From: Pirellulaceae bacterium
GTDB lineage: Bacteria; Planctomycetota; Planctomycetia; Pirellulales; Pirellulaceae
NCBI GenBank assembly: GCA_019636385.1
Contig: JAHBXT010000004.1
Coordinates: 496,001 to 560,000 of the forward strand
DNA: 64,000 nt
Direction of reading: 5' to 3'
The position numbers were made by a program, and so were the translations under genes. The stretch's first letter is position 1, and the number at the start of each line of letters is the position of its first letter. Below are positions 53,481 through 63,245 of the stretch, in pieces. Under the pieces are notes generated by a model that saw only the letters and a list, made by a program, of their open reading frames with translations, made no database searches and was not told the DNA's origin.

Positions 53481-54746
53481 TTAGTATTCGCGTCCGGTCA
53501 GTCGAGCAATCTCTGCTGCATCCTTTTCGCCACGGCCACTCAGACAAACCAACACAATCTGATCGGCGGGCAGGCTGCTGGCCAGTTCCAGAGCTTTTGC
53601 GATCGCATGAGAAGATTCCAGGGCAGGCAAGATTCCCTCGCGCCGAGCAACCGTGTCGAATGTTTGCAGTGCTTGATTGTCACGACACATCGTGTATTCC
53701 ACTCGACCAGCATCTTTCCAAAAACTGTGCTCTGGACCAACGCCGGGATAATCCAGTCCCGCCGACACGCTATGCACGGGCGATGTTTGGCCGTCTTCGT
53801 CTTGCATGACGTAGCTGAGCGTACCGTGCAGGACGCCTGGACTGCCGTATGTCAGCGGCGAGGCGTGCTGACCTGCCTCGGATGATCGTCCGCCAGCCTC
53901 CACTCCGATCAATCGCACCTGGGTGTCTTGAATGAACGGGTAGAACATGCCTGCGGCATTGGAACCGCCGCCAACACAGGCCACAATGGCATCAGGCAGT
54001 CGCTGCAAGACTTCTAAACACTGTGCACGAGCTTCACGCCCGATCACCGATTGAAAGTCGCGAACGATCATCGGAAACGGATGCGGACCAATGACCGAGC
54101 CAATGATATAGTGCGTTGTCTCGACCGAAGCCATCCAGTCTCGCAGGGCTTCATTGACGGCATCGCGGAGCGTTTGTGAACCGCTGGTTACTGGTCGAAC
54201 CTCGGCACCCATCAAATTCATGCTAAAGACATTCGGCTTCTGACGACGAACATCTTCGGCACCCATGTACACTACGCAATTGAGTCCAAAATGAGCGCAA
54301 GCGGTGGCCGTGGCCACGCCATGTTGTCCGGCACCGGTTTCAGCAATCACGCGCGTTTTGCCCATCCGTTGAGCTAACAGGGCTTGCCCCAGCGCATTGT
54401 TGATCTTGTGGGCTCCGGTGTGATTCAAATCCTCGCGTTTAAACCAAATTTGAGCCCCACCCGCCAGTTGGCTCAACCGTCGCGCATGATACAGTGGCGA
54501 GGGCCGCCCCACGAAATTCTTTAACAAATAATCCAAGTCGGACTGAAACTTAGGATCGCGCCGCGCCGCAGCATACTCGACGACTAGCTCATCCAAAGCT
54601 CGCGTCAGCGTTTCAGGTACAAATCGACCACCAAACTGGCCGAACCGACCACGACTGTCGGGCACTTGAGTCAGCAGTCCAGAATCCGATGAACCGGTCA
54701 CTGGCGTTGCAGAAGGTTTGGAAGAGGCCGACGAAGATGGGGACAT
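53481..54746 (-). CDS. trpB: Tryptophan synthase beta chain
   Basis: PLP enzyme joining indole and serine to tryptophan. The 421-residue protein has a Ser/Thr-rich leader of about 25 residues, then GRFGQFGGRFVPETL. The PLP lysine is in HTGAHKINNALGQALLA, followed by VIAETGAGQHGVATATA. The phosphate-binding VGGGSNAAG and VCLSGRGEKD are intact. The ATG at 54746 is used. With trpA downstream it forms a two-gene unit. Confidence 0.97.
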   Translation of the reverse strand: MSPSSSASSKPSATPVTGSSDSGLLTQVPDSRGRFGQFGGRFVPETLTRALDELVVEYAAARRDPKFQSDLDYLLKNFVGRPSPLYHARRLSQLAGGAQIWFKREDLNHTGAHKINNALGQALLAQRMGKTRVIAETGAGQHGVATATACAHFGLNCVVYMGAEDVRRQKPNVFSMNLMGAEVRPVTSGSQTLRDAVNEALRDWMASVETTHYIIGSVIGPHPFPMIVRDFQSVIGREARAQCLEVLQRLPDAIVACVGGGSNAAGMFYPFIQDTQVRLIGVEAGGRSSEAGQHASPLTYGSPGVLHGTLSYVMQDEDGQTSPVHSVSAGLDYPGVGPEHSFWKDAGRVEYTMCRDNQALQTFDTVARREGILPALESSHAIAKALELASSLPADQIVLVCLSGRGEKDAAEIARLTGREY

Positions 54747-55033
54747 TGTGGCTACGTATTTCTAGTGATCAGTCGTCATGGGGACGAAGTGGGACGGTCT
54801 ATACAAAGCTCGACACCTGATTATTCACAAATCCATGGAGTGCGACTAGCGAGGTCGAACTAAACAAGGGGGTTTGCCCAACGTGTCTGGAAAGCAGCCG
54901 AGGTACTGCTAACACACCCTTTATGGCTGGCGACGGCCCACTACGAAGGCAATTGGTCCAATGGTCATCTGGAATTGACGATTGTGGACCGCCCCAGGCA
55001 GTCGGTCAAGACTCGGCGAGCAACCTTTTGTCC

Positions 55034-56359
55034 CTAGAGCCTGAGCCATAGACTCTTAAGATACTCGGTTTCAGGACAATTGGCCGATACCGGGTGACAG
55101 GCCGACGCGCTCACATGAGCCAAGATCTGCATGTTGCGTGGCTGAGCGGACGGGTTGAACTCCGAGGGTTTGCCGGCCGCCCGCGCAGCCGCCCGTACCA
55201 ACCGCACAAACTGTTCATCGGCCAATAATCCAGCGCAGGAACAGGTCAACATCAGCCCGCCGGGAGTTACAAGCTGCATGGCCAGCCGATTGAGATCAAA
55301 ATGTTTGCGGGTACCTTCTTCCAATTCGCTGCGGTTGCGAATCAGCTTAGGGGGATCCAACACCACCACGTCAAACTGGCGCCCGCCACGCAGCATGTCT
55401 CGCATGAAGGCAAACGCATCGGCTTGTGTAAATTTTACTTTTGCTTGATTTAGGGCCGCATTGCGTCGAGCGATCTCCAGCGGCGCTGCGTCCAAGTCAA
55501 TTCCGGTCACTTCGCGAGCACCACCCCGTGCAGCCGCCATCACGGAGAATCCGCCCGTGTAGCAGCACACATCCAGCACACTACGGTCACGGCACAGTTC
55601 GGATAGCCGCAGTCGATTGTCGCGCTGATCGCAAAAGAAGCCAGTCTTGTGTCCGCTTTGAAAATCGACTCGATAACGCACCCCATTTTCCGTCACGACA
55701 ACCTGTGAGGGCAATTCGGGGCTCGAGCGCTGGAGCCATTGAAATCCTTCCTGACTGAGTAAATGGGGGCTGGGGCTAATTCGCCAATGCACCGTACCCA
55801 ATCGCGCGGCGATTCGCTGCACGATTTCGATCGCTCGCGGAGCCAGCGCTGCGCTAAAAACTTCGGCGCTCAGACAGTCACCGTAACGATCTACCACCAA
55901 GCCAGGTACTCCATCCGCCTCGGCATGGATGACGCGATAACAGTCGGTTGTCCGATCCAGTTGCAATGTCTGGGTGCGAAGTGATACCGCACGATCCAAC
56001 AGCCCATCCCAAAACGCTTGATTGGGTGCCGTTTGGTGCCAGCTGATCAGGCGCAGCGCCACTTCGGACTTGGGGTTGTACACCCCGTACGCAAATAGCT
56101 CGGGAGCTCCGGACTCCGTATCTAAATGCCCTACACGCACCCAGCCTCCCGGCTGTGGGGGCGAGCCGATCCACTGCACAATCCGCTTGCGATAAACGGT
56201 AGGGTGGGTTGTTTGTCGCGTGACAATGGCGGTCGGCAACGTTCCTTCGTCTGGACATTCCACTGGCAACCGATCTGGTAATCGAGCTGGCGACGAGCGA
56301 CCGTCTGGCGAGCCGCCGGGTCGCGGGCGGCGATGATGGAACGTGCGACGCTGAGACAT
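55034..56359 (-). CDS. RlmI/RlmK-type 23S rRNA cytosine-5 methyltransferase
   Basis: Class I SAM-dependent methyltransferase of 441 residues with an N-terminal PUA-like domain (about 40-110). The catalytic core includes YRVIHAEADGVPGLVVDRYGD, the motif DFQSGHKTGFFCDQRDNR, a SAM site SVLDVCCYTGGFSV, and the DPPK motif IV followed by LTCSCAGLL with the catalytic-type Cys. E. coli RlmI acts at C1962 of 23S rRNA; the target here is inferred from family. A Pro/Arg-rich leader of about 30 residues precedes the domain. The ATG at 56359 is chosen over an open frame to 56473, because the upstream part is REP-like sequence. Confidence 0.88.
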   Translation of the reverse strand: MSQRRTFHHRRPRPGGSPDGRSSPARLPDRLPVECPDEGTLPTAIVTRQTTHPTVYRKRIVQWIGSPPQPGGWVRVGHLDTESGAPELFAYGVYNPKSEVALRLISWHQTAPNQAFWDGLLDRAVSLRTQTLQLDRTTDCYRVIHAEADGVPGLVVDRYGDCLSAEVFSAALAPRAIEIVQRIAARLGTVHWRISPSPHLLSQEGFQWLQRSSPELPSQVVVTENGVRYRVDFQSGHKTGFFCDQRDNRLRLSELCRDRSVLDVCCYTGGFSVMAAARGGAREVTGIDLDAAPLEIARRNAALNQAKVKFTQADAFAFMRDMLRGGRQFDVVVLDPPKLIRNRSELEEGTRKHFDLNRLAMQLVTPGGLMLTCSCAGLLADEQFVRLVRAAARAAGKPSEFNPSAQPRNMQILAHVSASACHPVSANCPETEYLKSLWLRL

Positions 56360-56376
56360 AAATACGCAATCAATTT

Positions 56377-56460
56377 GTAGCAACGCTCGCCAGAGCGTGG
56401 ACCATGCGACCGCCTTAGCCCACCGTCTACGCGACGGTGGCTGCGCTCCCCAGAGCCTGG
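56377..56460. repeat. REP-like cluster, copies 20, 21 and 22
   Basis: Copy 20 (56377-56400, plus) is GTAGCA, ACGCTC, GCCA, GAGCGT, GG, with a perfect stem. Copy 21 (56420-56444, minus) is GCAGCC, ACCGTC, loop GCGTA, GACGGT, GG, also perfect. Copy 22 (56437-56460, plus) is GTGGCT, GCGCTC, CCCA, GAGCCT, GG, with one mismatch, and it overlaps copy 21 by eight bases. They sit between divergent genes. Confidence 0.75.
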
Positions 56461-56575
56461 AGGTGGCAATCAAACTTCGTCGATCATTCTAATCGCCAAA
56501 TAGCCCCAGTCGAACTGAAATGTCCCTGCCGTTGCCTGGCTGCAAACTCCTGGAGCCTCGACTAAACTGAACTGT

Positions 56576-59500
56576 ATGTTCCACCGTACCCTAGATCTTC
56601 GAGTTAGCGCTGTCGCCAGATGCCAGCTACTGAGCCTGTTGGCGTGCTCCATGTTGTGGCTAAGACTGTGTATCGGGGCAATTGCACAAGACCAGGCCAA
56701 CCAACCGACCGCCCCAGAGGACACTACTAGGGCAGAACATTTTGAACGCCATGTACGGCCGTTGCTGCTGGAGAATTGCACCGGCTGCCACAGTCGATCC
56801 GTCGGCAAAGTCAAGGGTGGTCTGAGCATGGACAGCCGCGATGAGTTGCTTGCCGGCGGCGATAGTGGACCAGCAATCGATCTTGCCAACCCCGATGGCA
56901 GCTTGTTGCTGGATGCGGTCCGCCGACAGTCGCTGGAGATGCCGCCCGAAAAGCCACTTAGCCCACGAAACGTCGTAATTCTGGAACAGTGGATTCGATC
57001 TGGTGCCTTCTGGCCACAACAGGCCTTGCCGAATGACAAAAGCGACAATTGGATTGCAACTCGCGCCGCCAACCACTGGGCATGGCGACCGCTGCAGTCT
57101 GGCTCTCCACCGCATACGGGTGGACAGACCTGGCCGCTCAATCCTATCGACGCATTTATTTGGCGTGGACTACGCGAATTGGAACTTGATCCCGTGGGAC
57201 CCGCCAGCGACTCGCAAATACTGCGAAGGCTCGCGGTTGATTTGACCGGTCTGCCACCCAGCCTGGAATTGGCACGGACTTACCAGCAAGCACTGTCCAG
57301 TGGCGACCGACAGTTGGCTTACGAACAGTTGATCGATCAATTGCTTGCCTCGCCGCAGTTCGGTGTGCAGTGGGGCAGGCATTGGCTGGACCTGATGCGA
57401 TATGCAGAGACGTTAGGGCACGAGTTTGATTATCCACTGCACCACGCCTGGCAATACCGGGACTGCGTTGTGGATGGATTCAATGACGACATCCCCTACC
57501 GTCAAATGATCGTCGAACACTTGGCCGGTGATCGACTAAGCAGTCCGCGCCTCCATCGGCTATCGGGCATCAATCAGAGTTTGGCCGCTACCGGTTGGTG
57601 GTGGCTGGGCGATTCTGTACATGCTCCCGTGGACATCAAGAGCGATTGGGCTACGCGCATTGAGAATCAGGTCGATGTGTTATCAAAGGCTTTTTTGGGG
57701 ATGACCGTGGCCTGCGCCCGCTGCCACGACCACAAGTTCGACGCGATCAGCACGGCCGATTACTACGGGTTAGTTGGAATCGCGCGCAGCACACGCCGAC
57801 AATACGCCATCACCGATCCCACCCAGCAGATATCTCTCCAGCGACGGCGGATGCGTGAATTGATGTTGCCAGCCGATGCTGCGGCTCACTCAGCTTGGCA
57901 AGCGGTGACACCGGCAAACATTAGTCAATGGTTGACCACTGCGATTGCGCACTGGAAATCATTGTCAAGCGACGAGCTGAATCAGTCGCTACCCATTCAA
58001 TCGCCACTCTATCCGCTACGATTGCTGGTGCAGTCATCAGCCGGCGACGGGGATCCCGGACAGGATTTTGCAGCTCGCGCACTAGAATTGAGCCAACAAC
58101 TACGGCAGCTCCATCAACAGTACACGCAGTGGGAAGCCAACAGTTACTTGTTAGCCGACTTCCGCGACGGGCTACCCTCTGGTTGGACCTTAGAAGCAGT
58201 GGAGCCGAACGACTGGCGGTCCGAGCGGCCACGGGTGGATTGGTTCGTAGGCCACTTGCCAATGCCGGTACGGCCAGATGTCCTCAGTAGCCAACTGTGG
58301 GGACGCAGACAGTACCTAACGTTGCGCTCGCCCGATTTCCAGGTCACGACGCCTTGCGTCTGCATCAAAATGCGTGGCAAGTCGACTCAATCGGTGACGC
58401 TGGTTGACAACTATTTTATGGGCGAGTTCCACGGATTGTTGTTTAGCGATCTACGCAAACCCATTGATCAATCCATCGACGGTGGTTGGGTGATACACGC
58501 GGGCGACCTCAAGAAATACCTTGGCCATTCCGCGTACTTGTCGTTAGAAAATGACGCAGGCGCATGGTTTGAAATTCAGCAAGTGCGCTGCGCTCCCCAG
58601 GCACCACCACCCGAACCACATCCGTGGGCGCTGCAAATTCTAACGCAACAAGTGGCCAACCCTGACGCTTTCTCAAATCTGATTGTCGAGCAACTACAGG
58701 CCGCCCTGGCTGAAGTCATTTCGAATCCTGCGACTGGTAACCCTGGTTCATTGGCTGCGGTGCGCGCTATGTTCAGTACTCTGCCGGAGCGATTGCTGGA
58801 TCCGACGGAGGCCGAGCAGTTATCCACATTTGCCAAAAAACTACAAGAATTGGACAGCCAGACCCCGCAACCGACTCGATTAACCGTTGCCAGTGAGGGC
58901 ACGCCACAATCTGTGCCAATTGAGCTGCGCGGTGATCCACATCGCACCGGTCAGGTCGTTCCACGCGGATGCTTTACGTCGTTGGTCTCCTGGACTGAGC
59001 CGGCTCATGATTCATCAGGTCGTTGGGAGCTAGCACAATCATTGACCGACCCCAAGCATCCGCTGGTATCGCGCGTCATTGTCAATCGCGTATGGCATCA
59101 CCTGCTGGGTCGCGGATTGATTGCGTCTCCAGATAACCTGGGAGTTCTGGGGAATCGGCCCACCCACCCTGAATTGTTGGACTGGTTGGCCGATCAATTT
59201 GTGCAGCACGATTGGTCGATCAAGTGGCTGATTCGTCAGATTGTGACCAGTCAAACCTATCAACTTGGCAGCACTCCAGCCCAGCGACATCAACTGCTGG
59301 ATCCCGATGCGGCTCTGTGGAGTCATCGGTCGGTGCGACGACTAACTGCCGAGAACCTGCGCGACGCTGCGCTGTTTACTGCTGACTGTCTGGATCTCAG
59401 TTTGGGAGGAGCCAGTGTGCCAGTGTATTTGACCGAGCAGATGACCGGTCGTGGTCGGCCAGCTCGCAGTGGACCGCTGGATGGGGACCACCGTCGCAGT

Positions 59501-59854
59501 TTGTATTTGGAGGTCCGCCGCAATTTCCTGAATCCTTTCTTGGCAGCTTTTGATCAACCGATGCCCAGCACTACGGTCGGCCGGCGCAATATCTCCAACG
59601 TACCAGCCCAAGCTCTCAGTCTATTGAATGATCCGCTGATTGTGCACCTTAGCCAACGTTGGGCTGATGCAACTCAGCCCATCACCGATCCGCAGCAGCG
59701 CGCTCGCCGCATGTTAGAAACCGCCTTCACGTGCCTGGCTGACACTGATCAGATTTCGCAGGCAGTCCAGTTCGTCGAGCGATCGGGCGAGCATGGCTGG
59801 CAAGAACTAGCGCACGTGTTATTGAACTCAAAAGCATTCTGCTTCGTCCCGTGA
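56576..59854 (+). CDS. Exported PSCyt1-DUF1549-DUF1553 protein
   Basis: Large planctomycete-type exported protein of 1092 residues. A signal peptide (about 1-38) is followed by a PSCyt1 heme c domain with CTGCH (68-72). The DUF1549 region (about 190-410) contains DAFIWRGLRELELDP, LAVDLTGLPPS and the second motif CARCHDHKFDAI (Cys380, Cys383, His384). A beta-sandwich-like middle follows, then DUF1553 near the C-terminus (VSRVIVNRVWHHLLGRGL, THPELLDWLADQF, RRNISNVPAQALSLLNDP). Family function is unknown; such proteins are usually encoded beside a DUF1501 protein, which is absent here. The ATG at 56576 is used. Confidence 0.92.
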   Translation: MFHRTLDLRVSAVARCQLLSLLACSMLWLRLCIGAIAQDQANQPTAPEDTTRAEHFERHVRPLLLENCTGCHSRSVGKVKGGLSMDSRDELLAGGDSGPAIDLANPDGSLLLDAVRRQSLEMPPEKPLSPRNVVILEQWIRSGAFWPQQALPNDKSDNWIATRAANHWAWRPLQSGSPPHTGGQTWPLNPIDAFIWRGLRELELDPVGPASDSQILRRLAVDLTGLPPSLELARTYQQALSSGDRQLAYEQLIDQLLASPQFGVQWGRHWLDLMRYAETLGHEFDYPLHHAWQYRDCVVDGFNDDIPYRQMIVEHLAGDRLSSPRLHRLSGINQSLAATGWWWLGDSVHAPVDIKSDWATRIENQVDVLSKAFLGMTVACARCHDHKFDAISTADYYGLVGIARSTRRQYAITDPTQQISLQRRRMRELMLPADAAAHSAWQAVTPANISQWLTTAIAHWKSLSSDELNQSLPIQSPLYPLRLLVQSSAGDGDPGQDFAARALELSQQLRQLHQQYTQWEANSYLLADFRDGLPSGWTLEAVEPNDWRSERPRVDWFVGHLPMPVRPDVLSSQLWGRRQYLTLRSPDFQVTTPCVCIKMRGKSTQSVTLVDNYFMGEFHGLLFSDLRKPIDQSIDGGWVIHAGDLKKYLGHSAYLSLENDAGAWFEIQQVRCAPQAPPPEPHPWALQILTQQVANPDAFSNLIVEQLQAALAEVISNPATGNPGSLAAVRAMFSTLPERLLDPTEAEQLSTFAKKLQELDSQTPQPTRLTVASEGTPQSVPIELRGDPHRTGQVVPRGCFTSLVSWTEPAHDSSGRWELAQSLTDPKHPLVSRVIVNRVWHHLLGRGLIASPDNLGVLGNRPTHPELLDWLADQFVQHDWSIKWLIRQIVTSQTYQLGSTPAQRHQLLDPDAALWSHRSVRRLTAENLRDAALFTADCLDLSLGGASVPVYLTEQMTGRGRPARSGPLDGDHRRSLYLEVRRNFLNPFLAAFDQPMPSTTVGRRNISNVPAQALSLLNDPLIVHLSQRWADATQPITDPQQRARRMLETAFTCLADTDQISQAVQFVERSGEHGWQELAHVLLNSKAFCFVP

Positions 59855-59900
59855 GCTACCACCTAAAAGCTTTTGGAAGTACATGCGGATGTCTGCTCGA

Positions 59901-61940
59901 TCAAAGTCTTTCGACTCGGACAACGCAGTTTCCAAAGGTAGATCCGCCAGCTAGGTCGGTCAGCCGCTGACTGGTGAGGTCATTCAGACTCTTGCGGTCC
60001 GGTGCGAGCTTAGGCCACCACTGACCGACGGCAATGGCTACGCCCCGACGCGCGTCGGTGGTAACCTGCAGGCGACGCTGGATTTGACCATGTTGGCTAA
60101 CAATCCGAACCGTCTGGCCATCTTGAACATTGGCTGCCAGCGCATCATCGGGATGAATCAATACACTAGGCTCACCGCCAGCAGCGCGCAATAGCGACGG
60201 AATATTGCCCATCGAGGTGTTGACGATGTAGGCTCCCGGTGGCGAAATCATTCGCAGTGGAAACTGGCGATTGGGTTGCTCGACGAAATCAAGCTGTTGG
60301 GGAGCCGGCCCAAAGCGAATTTTCTTATCCTCATGATGACTGCCATGGGCATACGGGCGAAAGTCGCCAGGAATGTTCAAACGCGCACTGCCCTCACGTT
60401 GCAGTTGCTGAAACGTCACGCCATGCAAAAAGGGGTGATCGCTGGCGAGCAAATCTGCGGCCAGCTCGGCTGTGCTCATCGCAAACACTGGATCGGCTAA
60501 ACCCAATCGCTGGGCCAATTGCTGGAAGACCCAACTGTTGGGCCGACACTGGCCTGGCGGAGTCAGGATGGGGTCTGCCCACTGCAGGTAATAATGTCCG
60601 TAGGCGCAATACAGATCGGGATGCTCGGTAAACATGGTTGCGGGCAGTAAGATGTCCGCATAATCGGCCGTGTCGGTGGGAAATAACTCCAAGACTACCG
60701 TAAACAGATCTTCGCGCGCCAGCCCAGCGCGGACGCTGCGTGAGTCGGGTACTACAGCGGCTGGATTGGAGTTAAATACGAACAGAGCGGCGATGCGGGG
60801 ATCGCCATTGGCGGTTCGTTCCGCCAAAACAGTTCCCAAGTGATTTTGATTGACGCGCGGGCGATCGGGTTGACGGAGATGCAATCCGCTGTAGCGAGTT
60901 TGATTTAGTTGAAAGCCGCCACTGTACGACAAACTGGCACCGCCGCCGACGTGCTGCCAAGCTCCCGTGAGCGCCGGTAGTAGACTGACTGCCCGTACTG
61001 AATTGCCGCCACCTTCGTTGCGGCTCATGCCATAGCCCACTTTGATAAAGGTCTGTCGCGTGCCACCAATGGCCTGCGCCAACTGTTGAATCTGCTCGCC
61101 TGGCACTCCGCACACCGACTCGGCACGATCCAACGTCCAGGCGTCGCACGCCTGCCGATACGCATCCAGCCCGGCAGCATATTGCTGCAGATAGTTGGTA
61201 TCCTGTAAACCTAGCTGGAAAATCTCGCGACCGACCGCCAGCGCCAACGCCGCATCAGTACCAACGTTGATCGAAATGTGCTGATCGGCAAAGCGGCTGG
61301 TTTCATTGTGGTAGGGATCGATATGAATTATCCGCGCGCCATGCGTCTGACGAGCTGCCTTAAGCCACGGTACCAAGTGACTGCCCGAGCGCAGCACGTT
61401 GATTCCCCACAGAACTATCAATCGCGACTGAGCGATCGACTCTTGGGGAACTGAGATTTTGCCGGGGCCATAATTGATTTCCCAGGCTGTGCTGGCCGTC
61501 GACGCACAAATTGTTTGATCCAGCTCGCTAGCTCCCAGAGCTCGAAAGAAAGCCAGCGGATGATCGCGCTCGATCAACCCCATGGTACCGGCGTAGTGAA
61601 ACGGCAAGATGCTTGAGTCGCCGTATCGCTGGCGCGCGTGTTGCGTTCGAGCAGCGATCGTATCGAGCGCCTCGTCCCACCCAATGGTTTGGAATTGACC
61701 GCTACCTTTTGGGCCAACGCGGCGTTGTGGATACAGCAGGCGCTCGGGATGATGCTGTCGCTCGGGATACTTGGCCATCTTGACGCAAGCAAATCCTTGC
61801 GTCATCGGATGCTGCGGGTCGCCGCGCAGGCCCACCACGCGATCGCCCTGCAGGTCAATCGTCAAACTGCAAGTATCCGGACAATCCAGGGGACATACGC
61901 TGCGACGTGAAACAATTTCCAGCGTTGGCACAGAATTCAT
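59901..61940 (-). CDS. Molybdopterin oxidoreductase, DMSO-reductase family, cytoplasmic
   Basis: Mo/W-bis-MGD oxidoreductase of 679 residues. The N-terminal Fe-S site is CPLDCPDTC plus CVK (Cys16, 20, 24, 52). The Mo ligand is probably Cys145 in TICASTAST. SRLIVLWGINVLRSGSH, IIHIDPYHNETSR and ILLPATMFTEHPDLY are cofactor-binding segments of the family, and a C-terminal MopD-like beta barrel follows. There is no twin-arginine signal, unlike most respiratory members, so it should act in the cytoplasm. The electron partner and substrate are unknown. The ATG at 61940 is used. It follows the helical-repeat gene by 15 bases on the same strand, perhaps as one transcript. Confidence 0.88.
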   Translation of the reverse strand: MNSVPTLEIVSRRSVCPLDCPDTCSLTIDLQGDRVVGLRGDPQHPMTQGFACVKMAKYPERQHHPERLLYPQRRVGPKGSGQFQTIGWDEALDTIAARTQHARQRYGDSSILPFHYAGTMGLIERDHPLAFFRALGASELDQTICASTASTAWEINYGPGKISVPQESIAQSRLIVLWGINVLRSGSHLVPWLKAARQTHGARIIHIDPYHNETSRFADQHISINVGTDAALALAVGREIFQLGLQDTNYLQQYAAGLDAYRQACDAWTLDRAESVCGVPGEQIQQLAQAIGGTRQTFIKVGYGMSRNEGGGNSVRAVSLLPALTGAWQHVGGGASLSYSGGFQLNQTRYSGLHLRQPDRPRVNQNHLGTVLAERTANGDPRIAALFVFNSNPAAVVPDSRSVRAGLAREDLFTVVLELFPTDTADYADILLPATMFTEHPDLYCAYGHYYLQWADPILTPPGQCRPNSWVFQQLAQRLGLADPVFAMSTAELAADLLASDHPFLHGVTFQQLQREGSARLNIPGDFRPYAHGSHHEDKKIRFGPAPQQLDFVEQPNRQFPLRMISPPGAYIVNTSMGNIPSLLRAAGGEPSVLIHPDDALAANVQDGQTVRIVSQHGQIQRRLQVTTDARRGVAIAVGQWWPKLAPDRKSLNDLTSQRLTDLAGGSTFGNCVVRVERL

Positions 61941-61955
61941 AGAGCACTCGCGGAG

Positions 61956-63194
61956 CTAAATCTTGCGCCGCTTTTTAAATAATTGGTCGATCTGCTTGTT
62001 CTGATGTTTGCGCAGGGCGCGTTTGTCGTGACCGTCATGGGCTGTCATGCGAGTCAAATTCGCCTGCACGCGCATCAAAAAATCGCGATAACTCTGCTCG
62101 ACTTGCGTGGGCCGAAGCGTTGGTTGCCACGGTGCACAGACAAAGGTGTACAACAAGCCAGCATCGATCATGACCTGTGAAGCGGTTTCGATTTCATCAA
62201 GCGCTGCGACAATGCTCTGGCCACTGCGGGGGTCTAGTTGTTGCATTTCCGCGACGAGCAACATAGCCCACAATCCAGGATCCGATATCGACGCGCGCAA
62301 CTGCTGGACCATGGGAGCCAGCCCCGCCACGCGCATACGCTGCAGTCCGCGAGCGATCCAGCGCCGATTGTTCTCTGTGGATTGCGGGAATTGTTCCAGC
62401 AGCGCTTGCGCTGCTGCGCCCGAACCACACCGCACCAGCGCCTCTAGGACCAGACTGAGCACGCTCTCCCGCGAATCCTGCAGATGCACTGCTAGTTTGG
62501 ACTCCAAGCCTTGTTCGCTGGAATCTTGGTTGCCGGCGAACTGTGCCAGACTTATCAACACCATCTGAAAACTGGCGGAATCTGCAGTTGACACTCCAGG
62601 CCCACAGGACAACACGGCCGATAGATCTAAATAGCCAGGGTGCAGATGTCGCAGCACCTCCAGGGCGGCCAATCCTTGCTGCAATGCGGTTGCCGATTCT
62701 GGATTCTCAGCCAACTCGGCAACAGCTTGATCCAGTACTCCTGCCAATTGATCCGCAGATTTATCTAATAGGCCGACGCGCTGCCTGAGCCCTTGGATGT
62801 CGATACGGAAGAATATTTTGTGCGACTGGGCAGTCTGCACGATCTGCTGCTCATGCTCAGCCAGCTCGGTTATCGGCATCTTGACGACCTGCTCCAGCAG
62901 CTTGCCGGCGGAGCGCGTGGTGATGCTGGTTAACTCTCGTTCCTGCCCTACTAAGTCTGCCACCTGAAGACAGGCGTGGCCGATGGTTGACGAGGGAATC
63001 GGGAAAAAGCTGAGCATCGGAAACTGAGTAAACGCGATTTCCGGCGATCGTTGGCTCCACTGGTCAAATACCACTTGGCTAATGCTGGTATCATCCATGT
63101 AGCCTTCACACAGCCAATTGAGCGCTATATTGCGCACTGCATCATCATCGTGCGACAAATGCTCGATTACAGAACCCAGGATGGAATCAGCCAT
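61956..63194 (-). CDS. Helical-repeat hypothetical protein
   Basis: A 412-residue soluble protein made of helix pairs that look like HEAT/ARM-type repeats, for example in the segments around DDAVRNIALNWLCEG, ALQQGLAALEVLRHL and ESVLSLVLEALVRCG. I do not recognise a named family. The last 25 residues are strongly basic (KRALRKHQNKQ, FKKRRKI), which suggests binding to nucleic acid or another anionic partner. The ATG at 63194 is chosen; the frame opens 39 codons further up through a REP-like element. The molybdopterin oxidoreductase starts 15 bases after its stop, so a shared transcript is likely. Confidence 0.65.
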   Translation of the reverse strand: MADSILGSVIEHLSHDDDAVRNIALNWLCEGYMDDTSISQVVFDQWSQRSPEIAFTQFPMLSFFPIPSSTIGHACLQVADLVGQERELTSITTRSAGKLLEQVVKMPITELAEHEQQIVQTAQSHKIFFRIDIQGLRQRVGLLDKSADQLAGVLDQAVAELAENPESATALQQGLAALEVLRHLHPGYLDLSAVLSCGPGVSTADSASFQMVLISLAQFAGNQDSSEQGLESKLAVHLQDSRESVLSLVLEALVRCGSGAAAQALLEQFPQSTENNRRWIARGLQRMRVAGLAPMVQQLRASISDPGLWAMLLVAEMQQLDPRSGQSIVAALDEIETASQVMIDAGLLYTFVCAPWQPTLRPTQVEQSYRDFLMRVQANLTRMTAHDGHDKRALRKHQNKQIDQLFKKRRKI

Positions 63195-63245
63195 GTTGTT
63201 CACTTCCGCTGTGCACTTCGTTCCTCTCAATCGGCATCGGCAATT

